Part shown: in pieces, positions 26,792 through 35,608 of the stretch
How positions within the stretch are numbered: the first letter of the stretch is position 1
How the letters are laid out: the number at the start of each line of letters is the position of its first letter
Assembly: GCA_947455725.1 (NCBI GenBank)
Contig: CANGPL010000002.1
Location: forward strand, 53,790-117,789
Direction of reading: 5' to 3'
Source: Hyphomicrobiales bacterium
Lineage (GTDB): Bacteria > Pseudomonadota > Alphaproteobacteria > Rhizobiales > Beijerinckiaceae
DNA: 64,000 nt
The notes under the pieces: generated by a model
What the model saw: the letters and a program-made list of their open reading frames with translations, nothing else
The model's database searches: none
Told to the model about the DNA's origin: nothing
Program-made: the position numbers and the translations under genes

Positions 26792-27835
26792 TCAGCCGCA
26801 AACCTTAACCGAACCAGCCTTCACGCCAGCGCAAGCCTTTTCCTTCGAGATGTGACCGGAGTCGATCGCGAGGTTGAGCGAGTCTTTGGTGATGACGGTT
26901 GGGGCGAGAAGGATAGCGTTCATTTCAACGCCCTTCTTGCCGAGGTTGAACTTCGAAACGCCTGGGAGCTTGTCGATAGCCGTGCCATCAGCAATCATGT
27001 TGGCGAGTTCGCCAGCCTTCTTGCCGAGCTGGGTTGCATCCTTCCAGACGGAAACGGTCTGCGTGCCGAGAGCAACGCGGTTAATCGCGGCAAGGTCGCC
27101 GTCCTGACCGGACACTGCAACCGAACCGTCGAGGCCCTGTGCCTTAAGTGCAGCAACCGCACCCGAAGCCATGCCGTCGTTTTCAGAAACGACTGCGTTG
27201 ACCTTGTTACCTGTCGAGGTCAAGCACTGTTCCATTTCCTTCTGGGCATTGTCTGGCTTCCAGCCATCCGTAAAGGTTTCGCAGACATTCTTGATCTTGC
27301 CGGCTTTAATCGAGTCGCCGAGCACTTCCATGATGCCCTTGAAGAGGAAGGTTGCGTTTGGATCGCCCTTGTCGCCCTTGATGAAGGCATAGTTACCTTC
27401 TGGCTTTACCTTCTGGACTTCCTTAGCCATCAAACGGCCGACGCCGATATTGTCGAAGGTGATGTAGAGGGCTGATGGATCTTCGAACTGCACGTCATAG
27501 GCCATCGTCTTGATGCCTGCGTCCTTAGCAGCCTTGATCGAAGGAAGGATTGCATCCGAATCGTAAGCAACGATAACGATGACGTCGACCTTCTGCGTGA
27601 TCAGACCTTCAATGTCCTTGGCTTGCTTTTCAGCCGAGCCCTGCGCATCGGTCGAAACATATTTGTTGCCGCCAGCCAACACGGCTGCCTTGATCGCGGC
27701 TTCGTCGGTCTTCCAGCGCTCTTCCTGGAAGGTCTTCCAAGAAACGGCAATGGTCTTGTCCTTGGCGACGGCTGGCATAGCCATTGCGCCCAAAAGTAGC
27801 GCACCGCTCACGGCGGCGAGTGTAGCTTTAAACAT
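26792..27835 (-). CDS. xylF: Xylose-type periplasmic sugar-binding protein
   Basis: Type-1 binding protein of 347 residues with a Sec signal (cleavage after AVA, about residue 24). The segments SWKTFQEERWKTDEAAI, AYDVQFEDPSALYITFDN, DGWKPDNAQKEMEQCLT and AVSGQDGDLAAINR line up with XylF. D-xylose or a related pentose/hexose is the likely ligand. No xylose isomerase or kinase is nearby, so the name rests on family resemblance only. Confidence 0.85.
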   Translation of the reverse strand: MFKATLAAVSGALLLGAMAMPAVAKDKTIAVSWKTFQEERWKTDEAAIKAAVLAGGNKYVSTDAQGSAEKQAKDIEGLITQKVDVIVIVAYDSDAILPSIKAAKDAGIKTMAYDVQFEDPSALYITFDNIGVGRLMAKEVQKVKPEGNYAFIKGDKGDPNATFLFKGIMEVLGDSIKAGKIKNVCETFTDGWKPDNAQKEMEQCLTSTGNKVNAVVSENDGMASGAVAALKAQGLDGSVAVSGQDGDLAAINRVALGTQTVSVWKDATQLGKKAGELANMIADGTAIDKLPGVSKFNLGKKGVEMNAILLAPTVITKDSLNLAIDSGHISKEKACAGVKAGSVKVCG

Positions 27836-28132
27836 CCTTGGAGATCCCTCTTTAAGGTCGTTTGTTAAAATATCGGATCTTCATCTGTTGATCCGGAGAA
27901 ACCCATTGCTAAATCTTGGCCTTAAGTCAACATGGCAGCTATGAAAAAAATGCAATGGCGCAATTATTTATTAAACGGGCATTAAAATGACAGTTTTCAA
28001 AAATTAATTTTTAATTTGGCTCAATTTCAATAGAAATTCAGCATTTTTGCCAATATTTGAGTATTGATATCGCTAGAGCTTAGGACTGGTAGCCATACCG
28101 TTCCTGCTAAAAAACCGACGGAGTTACGCCCA
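27836..28132. other. AT-rich divergent intergenic region
   Basis: The gap of 297 bases separates the divergent xylF and haloperoxidase genes. It contains an inverted repeat CGGATC…GATCCG (27874-27895), a candidate operator upstream of xylF, and a run of A/T-rich sequence (27940-28050) suited to promoters. I see no small gene here. Confidence 0.4.
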
Positions 28133-29476
28133 ATGGTACGATGGAAGACGAGGTCCGGGGGGCTCCGCCGGGTAAAATCTGCAATTGCCGTTTTTTTAAT
28201 CATTGTGACAGGCGCGCTAAAAGTCGAAGCGGCGCCGCTGACCTCTGAAGATGTTGTGCATAAATGGTACACGCTGAGCCTAGCCCTCATCCGCCATACC
28301 CCTACCTATTCGCCGCCGGTGGCAAGCCGCGCGCTCGCCTATTTGGGGGTAACGGCCTATGAGGCGGTAGCAAGCGGTTCGCCTCGGTTGCAATCGCTAG
28401 CTGGACAACTTCAAGATTTAAAGCCGTTGCCGCCACGCGAAGCCGGACGCCGCTATGATGAGGTGGTCGTGCTTGATACGGCGCTGGCCACGATGACGCG
28501 TGATCTTTTCGCCAATACGGGGCCAAGCGGGCAACAAGCTATCCAGCGCCTAGAAGCTGATCTACATAGCGCGATTTTGTCCGCCGGCACGGACGCAGAA
28601 ACCATCATGTTGAGCGAAAATTATGGCAAAGCCATTGCCGCGCACCTTGCCGCTTGGTCGCAAGAGGATGGCGGCGCGGTGGTTGAAAATATGGGATTCC
28701 CTTGGACCTACGAGCTCAAAAAAGGGCCGGAACATTGGGTGCCGACCAATCCGCTTTCGCGCCAACAGCAGGCGCCGTTGCTGCCTGAATGGGGAAGAAA
28801 CCGCAGTTTTGCAATGCCAGCCGGTGCCTCTTGCGAGTTGCCGCCGCCCCACCCTTATAGCGAAGACCCGTCTTCAACGTTTTATAAAGAGGCGCTTGAG
28901 GTGTACCAAGTCAGCAAGTCGCTGACGCCTGAACAAAAGGCCATTGCATTTTTCTGGATTGACGACGCGATGGCCTCGCCAACACCGGCGGGGCATTGGG
29001 TTTCTATCCTTATTCAGATTGCGGAGCATGATCACCTTACCCTTGAAAAACAGGTCGATGCGTTGGCCCGGTTGGGTGTTGCGATGGCGGACGCCTTTAT
29101 CGGCTGTTGGCATGAAAAATTCCGGTATGATCTGATTAGGCCCATCAGCTATATCCGCCGTGTGATCGCGCCCGATTGGACGCCGTTTTTGCTGACGCCG
29201 CCTTTTCCGGAATATCCGAGTGGCCACTCGACACAATCCGGTGCAGCGGCAACCGTTCTTGCCTCCATCTTTGGCGACCCCTACCCTTTCACGGATAATA
29301 CGCGCGAACGCGATGGAGCCGTGCCACGATCCTTCAACGGATTTATCGATGCATCCAAAGAAGCAAGTATCTCGCGGCTTTACGGCGGCATTCATTTTCG
29401 TGCAGGGATAGAACGCGGATTTGAGCAAGGAAAATGTATTGGCGCCTATTCGGTTGCGCTTAAAACCTGGCGGTGA
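28133..29476 (+). CDS. Vanadium-dependent haloperoxidase / PAP2-superfamily protein
   Basis: A 447-residue exported protein. The ATG at 28133 has a GGAG ~10 bases upstream and gives a Sec signal (hydrophobic core, VEAAP at about residue 32), so it is preferred over the frame from 28064. All three vanadate-binding blocks are present: KFRYDLIRPISYI, the PSGH block EYPSGHSTQSGAAATVL, and RLYGGIHFRAGIERGFEQG. The family oxidises halides with H2O2 or, in relatives, hydrolyses phosphate esters. It is followed seven bases later by an FG-GAP protein gene. Confidence 0.87.
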   Translation: MVRWKTRSGGLRRVKSAIAVFLIIVTGALKVEAAPLTSEDVVHKWYTLSLALIRHTPTYSPPVASRALAYLGVTAYEAVASGSPRLQSLAGQLQDLKPLPPREAGRRYDEVVVLDTALATMTRDLFANTGPSGQQAIQRLEADLHSAILSAGTDAETIMLSENYGKAIAAHLAAWSQEDGGAVVENMGFPWTYELKKGPEHWVPTNPLSRQQQAPLLPEWGRNRSFAMPAGASCELPPPHPYSEDPSSTFYKEALEVYQVSKSLTPEQKAIAFFWIDDAMASPTPAGHWVSILIQIAEHDHLTLEKQVDALARLGVAMADAFIGCWHEKFRYDLIRPISYIRRVIAPDWTPFLLTPPFPEYPSGHSTQSGAAATVLASIFGDPYPFTDNTRERDGAVPRSFNGFIDASKEASISRLYGGIHFRAGIERGFEQGKCIGAYSVALKTWR

Positions 29477-29482
29477 TTTTTG

Positions 29483-31093
29483 ATGTTGACGCGTTACCTG
29501 TTTACGCTTTCGCTGCTGATTGCCTCTTATGGGGTAAGCACCGAGCATGTGCGCGCCAATGACGGATTGGTGGTTCCTCGCTTCGAAGATGTGACCGCAC
29601 AATCGGGCATTACGAGTTTTTATAAAGGTGACTGGCAATATATGGTGGGCGGCGGCGCTGCCGCTTTTGATTGCAATGGCGATCAATTCCCTGATCTCGC
29701 TTTGGCGGGTGGTGAAGGTACGGCATCGCTTTTCGTCAATAAAAGCAAACAAGGCGGCGCGTTGCAGTTTGAGCGTGCTACGAGCGGTATTGAGCTTAAC
29801 GGCGTAACCGGCATCTACCCGATTGATATTGATGGAGATGGCCTTATCGACCTCGTTTTATTGCGGGTGGGTGAAGCCGTTTTGATGCGTGGCCTTGGCG
29901 AATGCCGGTTTGAGCGCGCGAATGAAGCCTGGCACTTTGATGGCGGCAATGCTTGGTGGACTTCCTTTTCAGCGACGTGGGAAAAAGGATCCAAATGGCC
30001 GACGCTGGCGTTCGGCTCCTACATTAATCCACGCTCCGAAGATAATCCTTGGGGTTCGTGCACCGATAACCAACTCTTTCGGCCCCATGATGACGGTAAC
30101 GGCTTTGCCAAGCCTGTCGCGTTGAAGCCAAGCTATTGCGCGCTTTCGATGTTGTTCACCGATTGGAATCGTTCAGGCACGCCATCGTTGCGCGTGTCAA
30201 ATGATCGCGAATATTATGAAGGCGGGCAAGAACAACTCTGGCATGTCGAGCCAGGGAAAGAGCCGCGCCTTTACACCGATGCCGAAGGTTGGAAATTTCT
30301 CAAAATCTGGGGCATGGGCATCGCGAGCACCGTTTTTCCGAATGAGAATTATCCGTCTTATTTTCTGACCAGCATGTCGGATAATAAATTGCAGGTATTA
30401 AATAGCGCAAAGTCCGACACCGGCCCGATGCCGATCTATAAGGATATTGCCTATGATCGCGGCGCGATTGCGTATCGCCCGTATACGGGTGGCGATTTAA
30501 AGCCGAGCACCGCTTGGCATGCGCAATTCGAAGATGTGAACAATGACGGTTATTTCGATTTATTCGTCGCCAAAGGCAATGTCGATCGAATGCCGGATTT
30601 TGCCGCTAAAGACCCAAGCAATCTGATGATGCAACGCCCTGATGGTCGGTTTGAAGAAGTGGGTGATGCGGCAGGCATTGTACGGTTTGCTTCGGCGCGC
30701 GGGGCGGCCCTTGCCGATTTCAATCTTGATGGAAAGATGGATATTCTTGTGACCAACCGCCGCGAGAACGCGACGCTTTGGCAAAATGTCTCGCCGAGCA
30801 TTGGTAACTTCATCGCTATTCATCTGCATCAGGAGGGCAGCAATGCCGATGCGATTGGCGCTTGGATCGAAGTCGATAATGGCAACCACATCAACCGCCG
30901 CGAAATTACCATTGGCGGGGGCCACGCCGGCGGGCATCTCGGCTGGATCCATTTTGGTGTGGGCGACGCCAAAGAGGTCAAAATGAGGACGATCTGGCCG
31001 GATGGGCAGGCCGATGAATGGGCGACGATCGCAAGCAATGCCTATTATCGATTAAGCCGCGGACAGGCGCCAAAGGCTTGGAACTCCAACTAA
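29483..31093 (+). CDS. Secreted CRTAC1-family FG-GAP repeat protein
   Basis: A 536-residue exported protein with an N-terminal signal peptide (after HVRA, about residue 26). Several FG-GAP/VCBS repeats carry calcium-binding motifs (DCNGDQFPDLAL, DIDGDGLIDLVL, DVNNDGYFDLFV, DFNLDGKMDILV), giving a probable beta-propeller. The C-terminus is an ASPIC/UnbV-type domain (NADAIGAWIEV, GWIHFGVGDA, WPDGQADEW). The spacing from the haloperoxidase gene implies one transcript, and the two may act together outside the cytoplasm. Its molecular role is unknown. Confidence 0.88.
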   Translation: MLTRYLFTLSLLIASYGVSTEHVRANDGLVVPRFEDVTAQSGITSFYKGDWQYMVGGGAAAFDCNGDQFPDLALAGGEGTASLFVNKSKQGGALQFERATSGIELNGVTGIYPIDIDGDGLIDLVLLRVGEAVLMRGLGECRFERANEAWHFDGGNAWWTSFSATWEKGSKWPTLAFGSYINPRSEDNPWGSCTDNQLFRPHDDGNGFAKPVALKPSYCALSMLFTDWNRSGTPSLRVSNDREYYEGGQEQLWHVEPGKEPRLYTDAEGWKFLKIWGMGIASTVFPNENYPSYFLTSMSDNKLQVLNSAKSDTGPMPIYKDIAYDRGAIAYRPYTGGDLKPSTAWHAQFEDVNNDGYFDLFVAKGNVDRMPDFAAKDPSNLMMQRPDGRFEEVGDAAGIVRFASARGAALADFNLDGKMDILVTNRRENATLWQNVSPSIGNFIAIHLHQEGSNADAIGAWIEVDNGNHINRREITIGGGHAGGHLGWIHFGVGDAKEVKMRTIWPDGQADEWATIASNAYYRLSRGQAPKAWNSN

Positions 31094-31151
31094 AATCTCG
31101 GGGCGAGGCAAGGCGTGCCCCTCGGTTCTTGGTGATATCTCACAAATAAAA

Positions 31152-31180
31152 TTGCAAAATGTATAAATCGACAATATAAG
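31152..31180 (+). promoter_or_regulatory. Candidate promoter of the seven-gene catabolic operon
   Basis: TTGCAA (31152-31157) and TATAAG (31175-31180) are separated by 17 bases in an AT-rich stretch 83 bases upstream of the aldehyde dehydrogenase start, which has a strong GGGAGAAGG ribosome site. The match is good but not perfect. Confidence 0.45.
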
Positions 31181-31262
31181 TTGCAGTCGATCCGATGGAC
31201 GGTGTTCCGCCGTCTATTGATCGGCAAAACAAAACACTATTCATTTCATAGGGAGAAGGCAC

Positions 31263-32702
31263 ATGGCAGCGGGGCACCATTTCAGCCTTTTTATCGCCGG
31301 AGAGTGGCGCGCGGGCCGTGGCAGCCCAATGGCCGTTGCCGATCCAGCGACTGGCGAAACCCTTTATGAAATGTCTGCGTGCCATTCAAAAGATACCGCT
31401 GAGGCAATTATAGCTGCTGAACAAGGCCTTAAGCTTTGGCGTTCGACGGCGGCTTGGACCCGCGCCGATATGCTCCATGCCATCGCCAATGTGATGCAGG
31501 AGCGCACCGAGGAAGCCGCCCGCCAGATTACGCTTGAGGCCGGAAAGCCGATTGCCCAATCGCGCCGCGAATGGGCGCTGTCGGTTGATCAATTCCGCTG
31601 GTACGCGGAAGAGGCCCGTCGTATTTATGGCCGTATTGTCGAAAGCCGCGCACCGGGTGGCCGCATTGAGGTTCTGCACGAACCTGTTGGCATTGTAGCA
31701 GCCTTTACTGCTTGGAATTTTCCAGCTGTCCTGATTGCGCGCAAAGTAGCGCCCGCTTTGGCCGCAGGGTGTGCCGTGATCCTTAGGCCATCGAGCGAAG
31801 TGCCGGGGCCTGCATCCGTCATGATCGATTGCATGCGGCAAGCGGGACTGCCTGCGGGGGTTGTTAATCTCGTGATTGGCCCGACAAGCGAGACCTATCA
31901 ACCGCTGATGGCCTCACCCAGCGTTCGTAAAGTATCTCTGACGGGGTCAACCGCGGTTGGCCAACACATGATCCGCGATGCGGCCGCCACGATGAAACGC
32001 ATGAGCATGGAACTCGGCGGCAATGCGCCAATGATCGTGTTTGGTGATGCCGATGTTGAAAAAGTGCTTGATGTCGCTGTGCCAACAAAATTTGCCAATG
32101 CGGGCCAAGTTTGCGTCACGCCAGATCGCTTCTTTATTCATGATTCTTTGCATGATGCTTTTGTCGATGGCTTTGCCAAGCGTGCGAAAGCTTTAAAGCT
32201 TGGACACGGGCTTGATGAAGCTACTCAAATGGGCCCCCTCATCAATGAGCGGCGACGTGCTTCAATTGAATCCATCATTGCTGACGCCACCGCGAAAGGC
32301 GGCACACTTCGCGCAGGCGGTGGACGGCCTGCGGATCATAATCACGGATTCTTTTTCGAGCCGACGGTGATCTCGGATTTACCAGACGACGCGCGCGCCT
32401 TTAGCGAGGAAAATTTTGGACCCATCGCCGCTATCACGCGGTTTACAACGTCAGAAGATGTTTATGCCCGGGCGAATGCCGGAGGATTTGGTCTCTCAGC
32501 CTATGTCTTCACGCGCGATTCCTCGCGCATTCGTGAAGCGGTCGCTTCGATTGAATCCGGAATGGTTGGCGTGAACAGCTTCGCGCTTGCAGCGGCAGAA
32601 GCGCCCTTTGGTGGCATTAAAGACAGCGGCATGGGCCGTGAAGGTGGCAGCGAAGGCATTCACGATTATTTGAACGTGAAACTGTCGCAGATAACGCTCT
32701 AA
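31263..32702 (+). CDS. Aldehyde dehydrogenase (semialdehyde type)
   Basis: NAD(P)-dependent aldehyde dehydrogenase of 479 residues. It has the Rossmann-side AFTAWNFPAVLIARKVAPAL, the general-base Glu in MELGGNAPMIV and the catalytic Cys in ANAGQVCVTPDRF. The length and ALAAAEAPFGGIKDSGMGREGG ending fit succinate-semialdehyde or 2-ketoglutarate-semialdehyde dehydrogenases. It heads an operon with a 2-keto-acid aldolase, so it may oxidise the aldolase's aldehyde product. The substrate is inferred. Confidence 0.88.
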   Translation: MAAGHHFSLFIAGEWRAGRGSPMAVADPATGETLYEMSACHSKDTAEAIIAAEQGLKLWRSTAAWTRADMLHAIANVMQERTEEAARQITLEAGKPIAQSRREWALSVDQFRWYAEEARRIYGRIVESRAPGGRIEVLHEPVGIVAAFTAWNFPAVLIARKVAPALAAGCAVILRPSSEVPGPASVMIDCMRQAGLPAGVVNLVIGPTSETYQPLMASPSVRKVSLTGSTAVGQHMIRDAAATMKRMSMELGGNAPMIVFGDADVEKVLDVAVPTKFANAGQVCVTPDRFFIHDSLHDAFVDGFAKRAKALKLGHGLDEATQMGPLINERRRASIESIIADATAKGGTLRAGGGRPADHNHGFFFEPTVISDLPDDARAFSEENFGPIAAITRFTTSEDVYARANAGGFGLSAYVFTRDSSRIREAVASIESGMVGVNSFALAAAEAPFGGIKDSGMGREGGSEGIHDYLNVKLSQITL

Positions 32703-32714
32703 GGGAGGCGACAC

Positions 32715-33533
32715 ATGGTACCAAATGGCATTCGCGCCCTATGGGCAGAAGGAAAATCGGCGATAAACGGGTGGCTCTCCACCGATAGCCCTTTTGTAGC
32801 CGAGATTATGGCCGCGCAAGGCTATGACAGCCTGACGATTGATCTCCAACATGGCTTCGCTGGTTTTGATGCGGCGCGCGGCATGTTGCAAGCGATGCGC
32901 GCCAGTGGCGTGACGCCGATGGTGCGCGTGCCATGGCTTGATCCATCGGACATAATGAAGGCGCTTGATGCGGGTGCTTATGGCATTATCTGCCCGATGG
33001 TGAATACGCGCGCGGAAGCCGAAGCGCTTGTGTCTTATATGCGCTATCCACCCAAAGGCGTGCGTAGCTTTGGCCCCTCACGCGTGAGCTTTTCGGCAGG
33101 CGCCGATTATGGCCAACATGCCGACCATGAAGTGTTGTGTTTTGCTATGATCGAAACCGCCGAAGCGATGCGTAATCTCGACGAGATTGTCACAACGCCC
33201 GGCCTTGATGGCGTCTATATCGGCCCCGCCGATTTAACGCTTGGCTTAACGGGCCGCAAATATCCAACAGGATTTGATCGCGAAGAACCTGAAATGGTGG
33301 AAGCGATTAAGCTGGTTTTGGAAAAAGCCCATAAAGCTGGCATTCGCGCCTGCTTGCATAATGGCACGGCGACTTACGCGGCAAAGGCCATCGGTTGGGG
33401 CTTTGATCTTGTCACCATTTCCAACGATGTGCGGCTTTTAGCAGGCGCTGCGGGAGCGAGCGTTGCGGAAGCTCGCAAGCTTATAAGTGGAGCGGCGGTG
33501 CAGCCCTCGTCGTCGATACGCGGAGCATATTAA
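32715..33533 (+). CDS. HpcH/HpaI-family aldolase
   Basis: Class II aldolase of 272 residues that would cleave a 2-keto-3-deoxy or 4-hydroxy-2-oxo acid to pyruvate and an aldehyde. It keeps the family blocks IDLQHGFAGF (Gln in place of the more common Glu), MVRVPWLDPSDIMKALD, the metal-ligand FAMIETAEAM and YIGPADLTLGL. GGGAGG precedes the ATG. It follows the aldehyde dehydrogenase by 12 bases and the next gene starts two bases after its stop. Confidence 0.88.
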   Translation: MVPNGIRALWAEGKSAINGWLSTDSPFVAEIMAAQGYDSLTIDLQHGFAGFDAARGMLQAMRASGVTPMVRVPWLDPSDIMKALDAGAYGIICPMVNTRAEAEALVSYMRYPPKGVRSFGPSRVSFSAGADYGQHADHEVLCFAMIETAEAMRNLDEIVTTPGLDGVYIGPADLTLGLTGRKYPTGFDREEPEMVEAIKLVLEKAHKAGIRACLHNGTATYAAKAIGWGFDLVTISNDVRLLAGAAGASVAEARKLISGAAVQPSSSIRGAY

Positions 33534-33534
33534 C

Positions 33535-34524
33535 GTGCCTCATCTTTTAATTGCCGGAAAAATTCATGATGATGGTATTGCGCTTTTAAAAGCGGCCAAA
33601 GGCGTCACCTTCGATTATGTCACCGAAATCAGCCATGATTCCTATGCACCTTTGATCGAGAAGGCGGACGCGCTTATTGTTCGCACCCAACCGGTTCCGG
33701 CAGAGACGATTGCACGGGGCAAGCATTTAAAAATCGTATCACGCCACGGTGTTGGCTATGACGCGGTTGATGTGGCTGCACTCAATGCGCGAGGCATTCC
33801 GCTGGCGATTATCGGTGACGTGAACTCGCGTCCGGTTGCAGAACACGCGATGATGTTGATGCTCGCTTTGGCCAAAAAGGCGCTCGCCTATGATGCCGCA
33901 ACGCGTCGTGGTCCGTGGGGCTATCGCAACAGTTTTGAAGCCATCGAACTGCATGAGAAAAAACTGCTGATTGTCGGCTTTGGACGTATCGGTCGGCATG
34001 TCGCAAAAATGGCTTCGGGATTTGGCATGATGATTTATGCCTTTGATCCGTTCCAATCCAATGAGGCTATTCGCACTGGCGGCGCGGAACCAATCACGGA
34101 TTTGAAAACAGGTCTGGCATTAGCCGATTTTGTCTCTGTCCATGTTCCGATGTCAGGCGGAAAAGCCTTGATCGGGGTAGACGAGCTTGCTTGCATGAAA
34201 AAAACGGCATTGATCGTCAATACCGCACGCGGTGGCTTGATTGATGAAGCCGCTTTGCATGCAGCACTTGAAAGCGGGCAGATCGCAGGCGCAGGTATCG
34301 ATGTGTTTTTGGAAGAGCCACCACCAGCGGAACATCCGCTCTTTGCGAATAAAAAAGTTATTCTATCACCGCATTCAGCGAGCCTCACTGCCGAGTCCGC
34401 AATCCGCATGGCGGTGATGTCGGTGAAGAATGCACTCGATTATTTCGATGCCAAACTTGACCCTGCCCTCGTCGTCAATCGCGACCATGTTTCAGACGAA
34501 GCACGCCACCATTTCAAAGCATAA
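33535..34524 (+). CDS. D-isomer-specific 2-hydroxyacid dehydrogenase
   Basis: NAD-dependent reductase/dehydrogenase of 329 residues. The GTG at 33535, right after the aldolase stop, gives the normal N-terminus (PHLLIAGKIHDDG); the frame from 33487 runs inside the aldolase. It shows the Rossmann motif VGFGRIGRHVA, the catalytic Arg in VNTARGGLID, the Glu in LEEPPPAEHPLF, and the His in ILSPHSASLT. It resembles phosphoglycerate, glyoxylate or hydroxypyruvate reductases. Confidence 0.88.
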   Translation: MPHLLIAGKIHDDGIALLKAAKGVTFDYVTEISHDSYAPLIEKADALIVRTQPVPAETIARGKHLKIVSRHGVGYDAVDVAALNARGIPLAIIGDVNSRPVAEHAMMLMLALAKKALAYDAATRRGPWGYRNSFEAIELHEKKLLIVGFGRIGRHVAKMASGFGMMIYAFDPFQSNEAIRTGGAEPITDLKTGLALADFVSVHVPMSGGKALIGVDELACMKKTALIVNTARGGLIDEAALHAALESGQIAGAGIDVFLEEPPPAEHPLFANKKVILSPHSASLTAESAIRMAVMSVKNALDYFDAKLDPALVVNRDHVSDEARHHFKA

Positions 34525-34541
34525 ACCGATAGGAATGAGCC

Positions 34542-35594
34542 ATGCGTACCATTAAAGGGCCCGGTGTTTTTCTTGCGCAATTTGCGACCGATGAAGCGCC
34601 TTTCAACACGCTTGATGGGTTGGCCGGTTGGGCCGCTGCAAAAGGGTTCAACAGCGTACAAATCCCGACATGGGATTCGCGTGTGATTGATTTGAAATTG
34701 GCCGCCGAAAGCCAGACCTATTGTGATGAGTTTAAGGGTACGCTTGCCAAGCACGGCTTGGAAATCACCGAGCTGGCGAGCCATTTGCAGGGGCAGTTGG
34801 TTGCGCTTCATCCTTCCTTTGATCTTCCGGCTGATGCCTTTGCGGCCCCCGAGGTTCGCCGTAACCCCGCCAAGCGGCAGGAATGGGCCGTCAATCAAAT
34901 GCTCATGGCGGCGAAGGCTTCGCGTCGTTTTGGTCTTGATCGCCATGTGACCTTTAGCGGCTCTTTGCTCTGGCCTTATTTTTATCCCTATCCGCAATGG
35001 CCTGAAGGATTAATTGACGATGGGTTTAATGAACTTGCCAAACGCTGGCGTCCGATTCTCGATGCGTTTGATCGCGAAGGCGTGGATGTGGCTTATGAAA
35101 TTCATCCGACCGAAGATTTGCATGATGGCCTGACGTTTGAAATGTTCTTGGAAAAAGTCGGCAATCATGCGCGCTGCAACATTATGTATGATCCGAGTCA
35201 TTTGATCTTACAGTCAATTGATTACCTGACCTATATCGATCATTACCATGAGCGCATTAAGTGCTTCCATGTGAAGGATGCCGAGTTCCGCCCGGACGGC
35301 AAAACGGGTGCTTATGGCGGCTTCCAACCTTGGCTTCGCCGCGCCGGTCGCTTCCGTTCGCCGGGTGATGGCCAGATCGATTTCGGTGGTATTTTCTCGA
35401 AGCTCTCCGGCTATGATTATGATGGCTGGGCGGTGCTGGAATGGGAATGCTGCCTCAAAAATTCAGAAGATGGTGCGGCTGAAGGTGCGCGCTTTATTCG
35501 CGATCATATTATTCGCGTCGCCGACCGCGCTTTCGATGATTTCGTGAAGGCTGGCGACGATCGATCCGACAACAAGACCATGCTTGGCATTTGA
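34542..35594 (+). CDS. Sugar phosphate isomerase/epimerase-family TIM barrel
   Basis: A 350-residue protein of the xylose isomerase-like TIM-barrel superfamily. Likely metal ligands are Glu in AYEIHPTED, Asp/His in MYDPSHLIL, His/Asp in CFHVKDAEF and the final Glu in AVLEWECC. In this superfamily, members next to Gfo/Idh oxidoreductases often act as isomerases, epimerases or lyases on keto-sugars or inositols. It is followed at once by a Gfo/Idh gene. The reaction is not predictable from sequence. Confidence 0.85.
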   Translation: MRTIKGPGVFLAQFATDEAPFNTLDGLAGWAAAKGFNSVQIPTWDSRVIDLKLAAESQTYCDEFKGTLAKHGLEITELASHLQGQLVALHPSFDLPADAFAAPEVRRNPAKRQEWAVNQMLMAAKASRRFGLDRHVTFSGSLLWPYFYPYPQWPEGLIDDGFNELAKRWRPILDAFDREGVDVAYEIHPTEDLHDGLTFEMFLEKVGNHARCNIMYDPSHLILQSIDYLTYIDHYHERIKCFHVKDAEFRPDGKTGAYGGFQPWLRRAGRFRSPGDGQIDFGGIFSKLSGYDYDGWAVLEWECCLKNSEDGAAEGARFIRDHIIRVADRAFDDFVKAGDDRSDNKTMLGI

Positions 35595-35608
35595 TAAGGG
35601 TACACCTC

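Noticed and set aside
26777..27475. 232-codon open frame on the plus strand
   Set aside because: It is antisense to xylF, which has a signal peptide and family motifs.
28874..29752. 292-codon open frame on the minus strand
   Set aside because: It lies antisense across the haloperoxidase gene and the start of the FG-GAP gene, whose motifs are clear. Its translation is basic and low in any recognisable pattern.
31094..31140. Possible terminator after the FG-GAP gene (GGGGC…GCCCC)
   Set aside because: The stem is only five base pairs and no T-run follows.
34440..34997. 185-codon open frame on the minus strand
   Set aside because: It overlaps the ends of two well-supported plus-strand genes and has no ribosome site or domain.
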